A stretch of 64,000 nt of DNA from Streptosporangium sp. NBC_01495. Lineage in GTDB: Bacteria; Actinomycetota; Actinomycetes; Streptosporangiales; Streptosporangiaceae. Positions 9,572 through 17,492 of this stretch are shown here, piece by piece. The notes beneath the pieces are model-generated. The model was not told the origin of the DNA. It searched no databases and saw only the letters and a program-made list of their open reading frames with translations. Positions within the stretch are counted from its first letter, which is position 1. Each line of letters opens with the position of its first letter. The position numbers were made by a program, and so were the translations under genes. The stretch spans positions 4,960,001 to 5,024,000 of the forward strand of contig NZ_CP109430.1 in the NCBI RefSeq assembly GCF_036250735.1, in the 5' to 3' direction.

Positions 9572-10588
9572 ATGACCGGCATGGCCAGCTTGCCCAAAGA
9601 TCTCAGCGACGCACTGGACGGCGCTCTCGGCGGCTTCTCTCCGGCGGACATGACGCGCTCTGTGCAGAACCTGATACAGCAGTACCGGGAGGGCTTCGAC
9701 CCCTCCGACACCGTACTCGGCTCCGACGTCGACGTGGCGGCTTACGCCGGCTACCGCATGCCGGCGACCTTCGCGGCCGTCTTCACGGCGCTGCGACATA
9801 TCGCGAACCTGGCGCCGGGATTCGCCCCCCGCACGCAGGTGGACGTCGGCGGCGGCACCGGGACCGCGATATGGGCGGCCACCGAGATCTGGCCGTCGCT
9901 GACGAACCTCACCGTGCTGGAACAGGCGCCCAAAGCCATAGCCCTCGGAAAACAGCTGGCCAGGCGGGCCGAGTCGGATGCGGTGCGGAACGCCCTTTGG
10001 GAGCAGGCCGTTGTTCGCACGGCCGTGACCAAACCGCCCGCCGATCTGGTCACCATGTCCTACGTTCTCAACGAGCTGTCTCCCGCCGCGCAGGAAAGCG
10101 TCGTCCGGTCTCTGGCGGCGGAGGCGGCCATGGTCGTGCTGATCGAGCCGGGCACGCCGGCCGGGTACGCCCGAATCGTTGCCGCCCGTGACGTGCTGAT
10201 CGACCAGGGCCTGTCGGTGGTGGCGCCGTGCCCCCACGATCGCGCGTGCCCCATCCCCCGAGGCCGGGACTGGTGCCACTTCTCGGTCCGGCTGAACCGG
10301 AGCGCGCTGCACCGGCAGATCAAAGTCGGCACGCTGAGCTTCGAGGACGAGAAGTTCTCCTACGTCGCGGCCTCGCCTCGGCCGTGGTCCCAGGCGGCCA
10401 ACCGGGTCCTACGCCATCCGCTCAAGCGCAAGGGACTGGTGTCGATGCGGCTGTGCACCGGCGAGAACGGACTGACCGACGAGATCGTCTCCAAGCGCCA
10501 GGGCGACACCTACCGGGAGGCGCGCGACATCTCCTGGGGGGACGAATGGCCGCCGCCGGGCAGCGACGCCGACGGTCCGGGAGAGTGA
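9572..10588 (+). CDS. Rsm22-like small-ribosomal-subunit methyltransferase family protein
   Basis: A 338-residue protein of the Rsm22/METTL17 family, linked to small ribosomal subunit assembly. It has a class I SAM-binding fold, with motif I VDVGGGTGTAIWA at about 90-102 and a motif IV-like segment around MSYVLNELS at 162-170. C220, C226 and C235 lie in PCPHDRACPIPRGRDWCHF and a fourth cysteine (C295) lies in SMRLCTG. This four-cysteine pattern is the one that binds a 4Fe-4S cluster in mitochondrial relatives. It stands alone. The call rests on the CPHDRACP...DWCHF signature, which is distinctive. Confidence 0.88.
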   Translation: MTGMASLPKDLSDALDGALGGFSPADMTRSVQNLIQQYREGFDPSDTVLGSDVDVAAYAGYRMPATFAAVFTALRHIANLAPGFAPRTQVDVGGGTGTAIWAATEIWPSLTNLTVLEQAPKAIALGKQLARRAESDAVRNALWEQAVVRTAVTKPPADLVTMSYVLNELSPAAQESVVRSLAAEAAMVVLIEPGTPAGYARIVAARDVLIDQGLSVVAPCPHDRACPIPRGRDWCHFSVRLNRSALHRQIKVGTLSFEDEKFSYVAASPRPWSQAANRVLRHPLKRKGLVSMRLCTGENGLTDEIVSKRQGDTYREARDISWGDEWPPPGSDADGPGE

Positions 10589-11458
10589 CCTCACTCGATC
10601 AGCTCTCGCATCCTTCGGCTCTTACTGGGCAGCGGCGTGGGCGCGCGCCTGGTTTTGCCTGGCCGCTTTGATTCCTTAGACGAGACGTTCCGAAGTAGCG
10701 GCGCGGCTGATGGTCGGCTGCGCCGGGTTGGCCGCTTGCGGCCCGCCCGTGAAGCGGACGCTTCGGTGGTGCGCCTGAAGCCCACCCCGGCCCGACCTGC
10801 CGCGTCCCCCCGGACAACGCTGGTGCCGTGGCTATGCCGAGTTCACCCGCAAGGTCCTGGAGGGCGGGGAGTTCCAGCAGTGGATGCAGCCCCTTCTCGA
10901 CCAGGTCGACACGACCGCACACGATCTCGACGGTGCGACCGAACCGCTGATCAGGCTCCAGCATCAACTGATCGAGCTGGTCGGCCTTCTTGATCCTGAC
11001 CAGATGCGCTTCCCCTCCCACGAGCGGACGCGCTTCGACGCCGAGCGTCCCCTTGGAGAGCTCAAGCCCTTTCGCGGGGATGACCGCCCATGACCGCGTC
11101 CCACCGACCGGAACACTGATCCACTGCGGTCACGGGGTGTAATCCCCCCCCGGGCCTTCATCCGGCGTGCCAAGGCCTCCGGACCGGTCCCGTCGGCCGT
11201 GAGGGTGAGCGGGCCGAGCACCCCCGTCCACATGGGCGAGCCATCTGGTCCTCCGACGAAACGCGCGTGTAAGAAATCGAAGGATGCCAGCGAGATATTG
11301 CATGGCCCTGCGGGCGCGGGCTTCGTACGTTGCTCCAACAAAGGACACGCTGTTGATACGGCACCGTAACCATTTGCGTGTCTTTCCCGTACTAAACGGG
11401 AGCAAAGGTGCATATAGCGCAACATGGCAGAAATGCCGCAAGGAGAAGGGAGCCGGCG
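10589..11458. other. Long intergenic region with a possible ORF remnant
   Basis: About 870 bases. A plus-strand frame from about 10812 to 11093 (GYAEFTRKVLEGGEFQQW, then a Leu- and Gln-rich helical segment ending LKPFRGDDRP) looks coding in character but has no acceptable start and no recognised family, so it may be a gene fragment. Near the right end, an imperfect palindrome at 11384-11401 (TTCCCGT and ACGGGA) sits 60 bases before the sugar-transport operon. Confidence 0.4.
11385..11408. promoter_or_regulatory. Candidate operator before the sugar ABC permeases
   Basis: The site has TCCCGT at 11385, TACTAAA at 11390 and CAAAGG at 11403. The same three words, with different spacing, lie between the divergent XylR-like gene and the first Gfo/Idh gene (14514-14543). 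Shared words before two units of one locus suggest control by the same XylR-like protein; this is inference. Confidence 0.35.
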
Positions 11459-11632
11459 ATGATCCATCGGTCCCCCCGGAAAGCACGGCCGGCCACGGCG
11501 CCCAGGGGCGCCGTGGGACCGGCCGCCCGCCCCGAGGCGTTCGGCGCGGGCGTCGACGAGGAGTCCAAGGCCGACGTCGCGGCCAAGCCGGCGCCGCCGG
11601 CGTTCGAGACCGGCGCGGGTGGTCGAGGGTGA
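11459..11632 (+). CDS. Small leader ORF of sugar transport operon
   Basis: A 57-codon frame rich in Ala, Arg and Pro with no hydrophobic segment. It has a very good ribosome-binding site (AAGGAGAAGGGAG, 11440-11452) and its TGA overlaps the GTG of the first permease (GTGA, 11629-11632). The strong signal belongs to this small frame, so the permease is probably translated by coupling. No family is recognised; it may be only a translational leader. Confidence 0.5.
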   Translation: MIHRSPRKARPATAPRGAVGPAARPEAFGAGVDEESKADVAAKPAPPAFETGAGGRG

Positions 11633-12537
11633 CCACGACGATCCTCCCGGACGAGGGCCGCCGCCGGCTGCGCAGGCGGCGGCTGATCGCCGTCGCCTTC
11701 GTCCTCCCGGCGCTGGCGATCAACCTGCTGGTCATCGCCGGTCCGGCGGTGAGCGGCCTCTACTACGCCTGGACCGACTGGAACGGCTTCTCCGCCCCCA
11801 ACTTCACCGGCCTGGAGAACGCCAGACGGCTGATCGAGGACCCGGCCTTCTGGAACGCCCTCGGCCACAACTTCATCTGGCTGGTGCTGTTCCTGACCGT
11901 GCCGATGGCCATGGGCCTGGTCGGGGCGTTCATGTTGTCGCGCGTCCGCCGCGGCGCCTCCCTGTTCCGGGTGGTCTTCTTCATCCCGTACGTGATCGCC
12001 AGCGTCGTCAACGCGCAGATCTGGAAGAGCCTGCTCGACCCGGCCACCGGGATCGCCGCGCAGCTCGACAGGATGGGCATCACCTGGCTCAACGACGTCT
12101 ACTTCTTCGGCGACTCGAACCTGTCGCTCTACAGCGTCGCGTTCGTCGACAACTGGCACTTCTGGGGCTTCCTGGTGGTGCTGTTCCTGGCCGCCATGCA
12201 GGGTGTCGACCCGTCGTTGTTCGAGGCGGCCCGGATCGACGGGGCCGGTCCGCTCCGCGAGTTCTGGCACATCACGCTGCCCGGCATCCGGGCGACCCTG
12301 ATGTTCGCCATCATGATCATCTCGCTCGGTTCGCTGCTCGCCTTCGACTACTCCTTCGCCCTCACCGGCGGCGGCCCGGCCGGATCCAGTGACCTGGTGT
12401 CGCTGCTGGTCAACCGGACCGCGTTCACCGCGCTCGAGCCCGGCTACGCCTCGTTCATGGCGCTGGCGATCTCGCTGCTCGGCGGCGTCCTCCTGGTGAT
12501 CTTCCACTTCATCCGCAGAAACGAGGACTCGCGGTGA
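11629..12537 (+). CDS. Carbohydrate ABC transporter permease (MalF/UgpA type)
   Basis: A 302-residue inner-membrane permease of the CUT1 family with six membrane helices. The coupling loop carries the EAA motif as EAARIDGAGPLREFWHITLP. The GTG at 11629 is used because the protein then begins in the usual way (short basic tail, then VAFVLPALAINLLVIAGPAV); the longer upstream frame is low in character and overlaps the small leader ORF. Its TGA overlaps the GTG of the second permease. No ATPase gene is nearby, as is usual for actinobacterial CUT1 systems that share an MsiK-type ATPase. Confidence 0.93.
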   Translation: MTTTILPDEGRRRLRRRRLIAVAFVLPALAINLLVIAGPAVSGLYYAWTDWNGFSAPNFTGLENARRLIEDPAFWNALGHNFIWLVLFLTVPMAMGLVGAFMLSRVRRGASLFRVVFFIPYVIASVVNAQIWKSLLDPATGIAAQLDRMGITWLNDVYFFGDSNLSLYSVAFVDNWHFWGFLVVLFLAAMQGVDPSLFEAARIDGAGPLREFWHITLPGIRATLMFAIMIISLGSLLAFDYSFALTGGGPAGSSDLVSLLVNRTAFTALEPGYASFMALAISLLGGVLLVIFHFIRRNEDSR

Positions 12538-13373
12538 CCTCCAGGACGTCGGGCGGGGTCCGGCGGACCCCCATCTCCTACTTCGTGCTGATCCTGCTGA
12601 CGCTGTTCGCCGGGCTGCCCCTGCTGATCCTGGTGTTCAACTCGTTCAAGTCGGACCTGGAACTCGGCCAGAACCCGCTGGGCCTGCCCTCGGGCCTGGA
12701 GTTCGACAACTACACCGAGGCCTGGACGCGGGGCAGCATCGGCCGGGGCATGTGGAACAGCGTCATCCTGGTGGGCGGCACCGTGATCGGCACCTGCGTG
12801 TTCGCGGGCGCGGCGGCCTACTCGATGGCACGGCTCGACCTGCCGTTCAAGCGGGGCATGGAGAACTACCTGTTCGTGGTGATCTCGCTGCCGGTGCAGA
12901 TGTTCATCGTGCCGCTGTTCTTCCTGTGGTCGAACCTGTCCCTGATCGACAGCCTGTTCGGCCTGATCATCATCTACGTGGCGCTGAACACGCCGTTCTC
13001 GGTGCTGCTGTTGCGCACGTTCCTGGTCGGCATCCCCAGAGAACTCGACGAGGCGGCCAGGATCGACGGCGCCAACGAGTGGCAGATCGCCTGGCGCGTC
13101 ATCCTGCCCCTGGCCAGACCGGGACTGCTGACCGTGGGGCTGGTGGCGGGCCTGGGGGCGTACTCGGAACTGCTCTTCGCGGTCATCTTCGTGACCACGC
13201 CGGAGAAGTTGCCGATGGCCACCGCGCTGCTCCAGTACAGCCAGGGGCACACCCAGCTATTCGGGCTGGTCAACGCGGCGGCGGTCATCATGACGCTGCC
13301 CGCGGTGCTGCTGTTCCTGTTCATGCAGCGCAAGTTCATCGCGGGCCTGGCCAGCGGTGGGGTGAAGGGTTAA
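12534..13373 (+). CDS. Carbohydrate ABC transporter permease (MalG/UgpE type)
   Basis: The second membrane subunit of the same importer, 279 residues and six helices, with the EAA loop EAARIDGANEWQIAWRVILP. It pairs with the preceding permease, which it overlaps by four bases (GTGA). Its TAA overlaps the convergent TAA of the XylR-like regulator at 13370-13373 (TTAA), so there is no room for a terminator between them. The matching solute-binding protein is probably the one at 18511, unusually far away and across the regulator. Confidence 0.93.
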   Translation: MTSRTSGGVRRTPISYFVLILLTLFAGLPLLILVFNSFKSDLELGQNPLGLPSGLEFDNYTEAWTRGSIGRGMWNSVILVGGTVIGTCVFAGAAAYSMARLDLPFKRGMENYLFVVISLPVQMFIVPLFFLWSNLSLIDSLFGLIIIYVALNTPFSVLLLRTFLVGIPRELDEAARIDGANEWQIAWRVILPLARPGLLTVGLVAGLGAYSELLFAVIFVTTPEKLPMATALLQYSQGHTQLFGLVNAAAVIMTLPAVLLFLFMQRKFIAGLASGGVKG

Positions 13374-14515
13374 CGCGAGCGATGCGCCCGGCGGTACTCG
13401 CCCGGCGACTTGCCGGTGAACTTCTTGAAGGCCACTCCCATGTACTCGGAGTGGCTGAAGTTCATCCGCCCGGCGAGTTGCGGCAACGACCAGTCGGTCT
13501 GGATCAGCAGGTCGGCGAGGCGCTCCATGCGGACCCGGGTGATCTCCTCGTGAACGGTACGGCCCAGCACCTGCGTGAACCGGTAGTCGAGCGAGCGCCG
13601 CGAGAGCCCCACGTGGCGCTGCACGGCCTCCACCGGCAGGCCGTCGTCGACGCGGTCCCGGATGAGCTGGAGCGCGCAGGCCACGATCGGGTCGTCCACG
13701 GCCAGGATGTCGCTCGACTGCCGGGTGACCACCCGGAGCGGCTCGATCAGGTGCAGCTTCGGCGCGAGAGCCTGGCCGGACATCATCTGGTCGAGCAGCG
13801 AGGCGGCCAGGAAACCGGTGTGGGTGGTGTCGGGCTGGATGCTCGACAGCGGCGGCGTGGTCAGGTTGCAGATCAGCTCGTCGTTGTCGACGCCCAGCAC
13901 GGCGACGGTGTCCGGCACCGCCAGATTGGCGATCTTGCAGGCCTCCAGGATCTCCTGCCCGGCGATGTCGTAGCAGGCCAGCACGCCCACCGGCTTGGGC
14001 AGCCCGAGCAGCCAGTCGGCCATCGCCTCACGTTCGGCGGCCAGGTGGCGGGTGTGTTCCATCCGGAACTCGTCCACGGCCAGGTCGTGCCGGGTGGCGT
14101 GCGCGACGAACCCGGTGCCGCGTTTCACCGACCAGCCGAACCGGGCGTCGCCGCAGTAGGCGACGTTCCTGAGCCCCCGCACGGCGAAGTGCTCGACGGC
14201 GAGCCGGGCGATCACGTCGTCGTCGGTCTCCACGCAGGACAACTCGGGCGCCAGATAGGCGGCGCTCAGGTCGACGGTGGGCACCCCGAGGCGGCGCACC
14301 TGGCGGGCGGTCTCGGCGTTCTCGATCCGGGCGATCACCCCGTCGCCCTGCCAGCCGTCGAGCCACGACAGGTCACTCTCCTGGCGGCTGTGCTCGCCCA
14401 GGTAGATCGACCATCCGGGATGGGTGACGAGGTACTTCTTGATGCCCACCAGCAGGCCTCTGGCGTACGCGTTGGAGGTCTCGACGAGCAGAGCGACGTG
14501 CCTGGTTTCCGGCAT
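13370..14515 (-). CDS. XylR-like transcription factor (LacI-type sensor with AraC HTH)
   Basis: A 381-residue regulator with an inverted architecture. The N-terminal 275 residues are a LacI/periplasmic-binding-protein-like sugar sensor (starting HVALLVETSNAYARGLLVGI, with VLACYDIAGQEIL and the VAVLGVDNDELICNLTTPPLSSI stretch). The C-terminus is an AraC-family double helix-turn-helix (VEAVQRHVGLSRRSLDYRF and PQLAGRMNFSHSEYMGVAFK). This matches the domain order of E. coli XylR. It is divergent from the Gfo/Idh gene at 14595 with only 79 bases between, and should respond to the sugar or a breakdown product handled by the locus. Confidence 0.93.
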   Translation of the reverse strand: MPETRHVALLVETSNAYARGLLVGIKKYLVTHPGWSIYLGEHSRQESDLSWLDGWQGDGVIARIENAETARQVRRLGVPTVDLSAAYLAPELSCVETDDDVIARLAVEHFAVRGLRNVAYCGDARFGWSVKRGTGFVAHATRHDLAVDEFRMEHTRHLAAEREAMADWLLGLPKPVGVLACYDIAGQEILEACKIANLAVPDTVAVLGVDNDELICNLTTPPLSSIQPDTTHTGFLAASLLDQMMSGQALAPKLHLIEPLRVVTRQSSDILAVDDPIVACALQLIRDRVDDGLPVEAVQRHVGLSRRSLDYRFTQVLGRTVHEEITRVRMERLADLLIQTDWSLPQLAGRMNFSHSEYMGVAFKKFTGKSPGEYRRAHRSR

Positions 14516-14543
14516 TTTCCCAATGTACTAAATCAAAGGAAAG
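14514..14543. promoter_or_regulatory. Candidate operator in divergent regulator/dehydrogenase promoter
   Basis: The 79-base gap between the XylR-like gene and the first dehydrogenase contains TTTCC at 14516 and GGAAA at 14538 as an inverted repeat, enclosing TACTAAAT at 14526 and CAAAGG at 14534. The inner words recur before the permease operon. A binding site for the divergent regulator is the natural guess. Confidence 0.35.
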
Positions 14544-14594
14544 CTGCGAGAAAATGCATGGTCCCAGTTCAGCGTCGTTCATACCTTTGACGCC

Positions 14595-15701
14595 ATGACA
14601 GACAAGGTACGGGTCGCCATCGTGGGCCTCGGTTTCGGAGCCGAGTTCATTCCGATCTACCAGGCGCATCCGAACGCCGAGCTGGTCGCCGTGTGCCAGC
14701 GGTCGGAGGAGCCCCTCGACCAGATCGCCGACCGGTTCGGCATTGAGGGCCGCTACACCGACTATGACGCCATGCTGGAGGACCCGGACATCGACGCGGT
14801 GCACATCAACACCCCGATCGGCGCCCACGCCGACCAGTCGGTGGCCGCGCTGAACGCGGGCAAACACGTGGCGTGCACGGTGCCGATGGCGGTCTCGCTG
14901 GAGGACTGCGCCCGGGTGGTCGCCGCCCAGGAGGCGTCGGGCAAGGCGTACATGATGATGGAGACCGCGGTCTACACGCGGGAGTTCCTCTACGCGAAGG
15001 AACTGCTGGACAGCGGCGCGCTGGGCCGCATCCAGTTCCTGCGTGGCGCCCACATGCAGGAGATGGCGGGCTGGCCGGACTACTGGCGGAGCATGGCGCC
15101 GATGCACTACGCCACCCACGCGGTGGCGCCGCTGCTGGCGCTGGCCGGGGCGCGGGCCGCCTCGGTGCGCTGCGTGGGATCGGGACTGGTCGGCGGTCGC
15201 GATCCCGAGTCCGGCCTGCACTTCGCCGTGGAGAGCGCGGTGTTCTCGCTGCGCGACTCCGACCTGGCGATGGAGGTCACGAGGTCCCTGTACGACGTCG
15301 CCCGCGAATACGTGGAGAGCTTCGACGTGTACGGCTCGCTGAAGAGCTACGAGTGGCAGCAGCTCGAACGGGAACACCCCGTGATCTTCACCGGTGAGGA
15401 CGGCGAGCGAAACGAGGTCCCCGACTTCGCCCGCCTGCTCCCCGAGGAGATCCGCCACTTCACCACCAAGGGCGTCTACGACGCCGACGGCAACCAGCAC
15501 CTGTCCTTCACCCAGGGCGGCGGCCACGGCGGCTCCCACCCCCACCTGGCGCACGAGTTCCTGATGGCCGTCATCGAGAACCGCCGCCCCTTCCCCGACG
15601 TGTACGCCTCCGCCAACTGGACCAGCGCCGGAATCCGCGCCCACCAGTCGGCCCTGGAAGGCGTCGAACTCGACATCCCGGTGTACGGCAATGACAACTG
15701 A
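14595..15701 (+). CDS. Gfo/Idh/MocA family oxidoreductase 1
   Basis: A 368-residue NAD(P)-dependent sugar or inositol dehydrogenase. The Rossmann nucleotide-binding loop is at 9-17 (IVGLGFGAEF), the family EKP region is replaced by CTVPMAVS, and a catalytic His sits in APMHYATHAVAPL. The C-terminal half is the alpha/beta substrate domain. It overlaps the next gene by 11 bases. It is clearly paralogous to the gene at 17489; the two share MMMETAVYTR and even an identical 35-base DNA stretch. It probably oxidises or epimerises a sugar brought in by the ABC importer; the exact substrate is unknown. Confidence 0.92.
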   Translation: MTDKVRVAIVGLGFGAEFIPIYQAHPNAELVAVCQRSEEPLDQIADRFGIEGRYTDYDAMLEDPDIDAVHINTPIGAHADQSVAALNAGKHVACTVPMAVSLEDCARVVAAQEASGKAYMMMETAVYTREFLYAKELLDSGALGRIQFLRGAHMQEMAGWPDYWRSMAPMHYATHAVAPLLALAGARAASVRCVGSGLVGGRDPESGLHFAVESAVFSLRDSDLAMEVTRSLYDVAREYVESFDVYGSLKSYEWQQLEREHPVIFTGEDGERNEVPDFARLLPEEIRHFTTKGVYDADGNQHLSFTQGGGHGGSHPHLAHEFLMAVIENRRPFPDVYASANWTSAGIRAHQSALEGVELDIPVYGNDN

Positions 15702-16530
15702 ACTCACCGTCCTCGCGGACGCCGGTTGGGCCGGCGTCTTCCACGCGGGCTCCCGGACCCCGATCGTGGTGCAGAACGCCACGCCCGGCAGGCGCCCCTT
15801 CATCCACCCGATCGTGGTGCCCGGCGGCACCGCAGCGATCACCGAGGACGCGCCCGGCCACCACCCGTGGCAGCACGGCCTCTACGTCGGCCTCAACGAC
15901 GTCAACGGCATCGGCTTCTGGCTGGAGGGCCTGCGACCCGCAGGCGCCGCCACCGACGGCACCTTCCACCCCCGCCTCCAGGGCACCCCCCGGGCACGGG
16001 ACAACAGGGCGTGGTGGTCGGTCGGCACCGACTACCGCCACCCCGACGCCACCCTGCTCATGCGGGAGACCCAGGACTGGCTGCTCACCGACCACGGCGA
16101 CCGCTACGATCTCGACGTCGTGCTCACCTTCCAGGCGGAGGTGCCGCTGACGTTCGGCCAGTACCCCTATGGCGGGCTGTTCCTGCGCATGCCGTACCGG
16201 AAGGAGACCGGCGGTCACGCGGTCAACAGCGAGGGCCTGGAAGACGCGGCCACGGAAGGGCAGCGGGCCCGCTGGGTGGCGGTGCGCATGGAGGTGCCCG
16301 GCCACACCGGCGAGGCGCAGGTCGCGGTGATGGACCACCCCGACAACCTCGAACACCCCGTGCCCTGGCGGGTCGACAACGAATTCGGCGTCGCGCCCAG
16401 CGCCTGCGTCGCCGGGCCGTGGACGCTCGGCGAGGGCGAGAGCCGGGCCTTCCGGCACCGGGTCGCGGTGTTCGCCGAACCCGTCGGCCCCGAGACCGTC
16501 AACGAGATCTGGACGTCGTTCACCACATGA
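15691..16530 (+). CDS. DUF6807 (PmoA-annotated) family protein
   Basis: A 279-residue protein of the family often labelled methane oxygenase PmoA, now DUF6807. Conserved marks include EDAPGHHPWQHGLYVGLNDV at about 51-70, HPRLQ and NSEGLED. The His-rich HHPWQHGL element could bind metal or substrate. Members recur beside Gfo/Idh/MocA dehydrogenases in sugar catabolic loci, as here. It overlaps both neighbours (11 bases upstream, ATGA downstream), so it is part of a coupled operon. Despite the old name there is no reason to expect methane oxidation; no enzymatic role is established. Confidence 0.85.
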   Translation: MTTELTVLADAGWAGVFHAGSRTPIVVQNATPGRRPFIHPIVVPGGTAAITEDAPGHHPWQHGLYVGLNDVNGIGFWLEGLRPAGAATDGTFHPRLQGTPRARDNRAWWSVGTDYRHPDATLLMRETQDWLLTDHGDRYDLDVVLTFQAEVPLTFGQYPYGGLFLRMPYRKETGGHAVNSEGLEDAATEGQRARWVAVRMEVPGHTGEAQVAVMDHPDNLEHPVPWRVDNEFGVAPSACVAGPWTLGEGESRAFRHRVAVFAEPVGPETVNEIWTSFTT

Positions 16531-17492
16531 GGACCACGATGAAGACGACGATCGTCGCCACCCCGGAATTCGAGTGGCACTGGCCCTTCACGGCCGACCA
16601 CCTGCTCGACCTGCTGCCCGGAGCCACCCTGACCCGCCAGGCCACCCTGGAGGACCTCCCCGGCGACACCGAGCGGCTGATCTCCCTGGGCGCGCTGCCC
16701 ACGAACGAGGACCTCGACCACCTCCCGGCACTGGCCGAGATGTACGTCAGCTCCGGCTACCGGTCCCCCGCAGAGACGGACGAGCTGCTGGAGTCCCGGG
16801 GGATCCGGCAGCTCAGACTGCCGTCGGAGGGCTACTGGGGCCAGTCGGTCTCCGAGTTCGCCCTCGGCCTCACGATCGGCGCGCTGCGGCGCATCCCGCA
16901 GACGCACCACGAGATCATCCAGAGCCTCGACCCGTGGAACTACTCCTACGGCCAGTACGCCGACGACCCCAACTTCACCGCGGGCACCGTGGAGGGCACC
17001 CGGGTGCGGATCGTCGGCGCCGGCAACATCGCCAGCCGCTACGCCTCCTTCACCCACATGCTGGGCGCGGACGTCGCCGCCTGGGACCCGTTCGCCGCCG
17101 AGCCGTCCTTCCACCGGTCGGGCGCGCGCCGGGTCCACCACCTGGAGAACCTGCTCGCCGACGCGGAGATCTTCGCCCCGATGGTGCCGCTGCTGCCGAG
17201 CACCAAAGGGCTGATCACCGCCGAGCACATCCGCGCCCTGCCCAGGGGCTGCCTGGTCGTGCTGGTGACCCGGGCGACCGTCGTCGACATGCCGGAACTG
17301 CGCCGGCGAGTGCTCGACGACGAGCTCAGCCTGGCCGCCGACGTGTTCGACGTCGAACCGGTGCCGCTGGAGGACCCGCTCCTCGGACGGCACAACGTCG
17401 TGCACACCCCGCACAACGCGGGGCGCACCCGCGAGTCCAACCTCCGTCTCGCCGAGGCGCTGGCCGCGCTGTTCCCGGAGTCAGGGCGATGA
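16527..17492 (+). CDS. D-2-hydroxyacid dehydrogenase family protein
   Basis: A 321-residue NAD-binding oxidoreductase of the D-isomer-specific 2-hydroxyacid dehydrogenase family. The nucleotide-binding loop is VRIVGAGNIAS. The catalytic triad is visible as Arg in LVTRATVVD, Glu in ADVFDVEP and His in HTPHNAG. The ATG at 16527 overlaps the stop of the DUF6807 gene, which excludes the much longer open frame upstream. It would reduce or oxidise a 2-keto or 2-hydroxy acid produced from the sugar. Its stop overlaps the ATG of the second Gfo/Idh gene. Confidence 0.9.
   Translation: MRTTMKTTIVATPEFEWHWPFTADHLLDLLPGATLTRQATLEDLPGDTERLISLGALPTNEDLDHLPALAEMYVSSGYRSPAETDELLESRGIRQLRLPSEGYWGQSVSEFALGLTIGALRRIPQTHHEIIQSLDPWNYSYGQYADDPNFTAGTVEGTRVRIVGAGNIASRYASFTHMLGADVAAWDPFAAEPSFHRSGARRVHHLENLLADAEIFAPMVPLLPSTKGLITAEHIRALPRGCLVVLVTRATVVDMPELRRRVLDDELSLAADVFDVEPVPLEDPLLGRHNVVHTPHNAGRTRESNLRLAEALAALFPESGR

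Noticed and set aside
12752..14590. A 612-codon plus-strand frame across the permease and regulator
   Set aside because: It is out of frame with the permease and antisense to the XylR-like gene, and has no motif.
15691..16530. Methane monooxygenase subunit PmoA
   Set aside because: The label persists in databases, but this soluble DUF6807 protein has none of the membrane helices of particulate methane monooxygenase.
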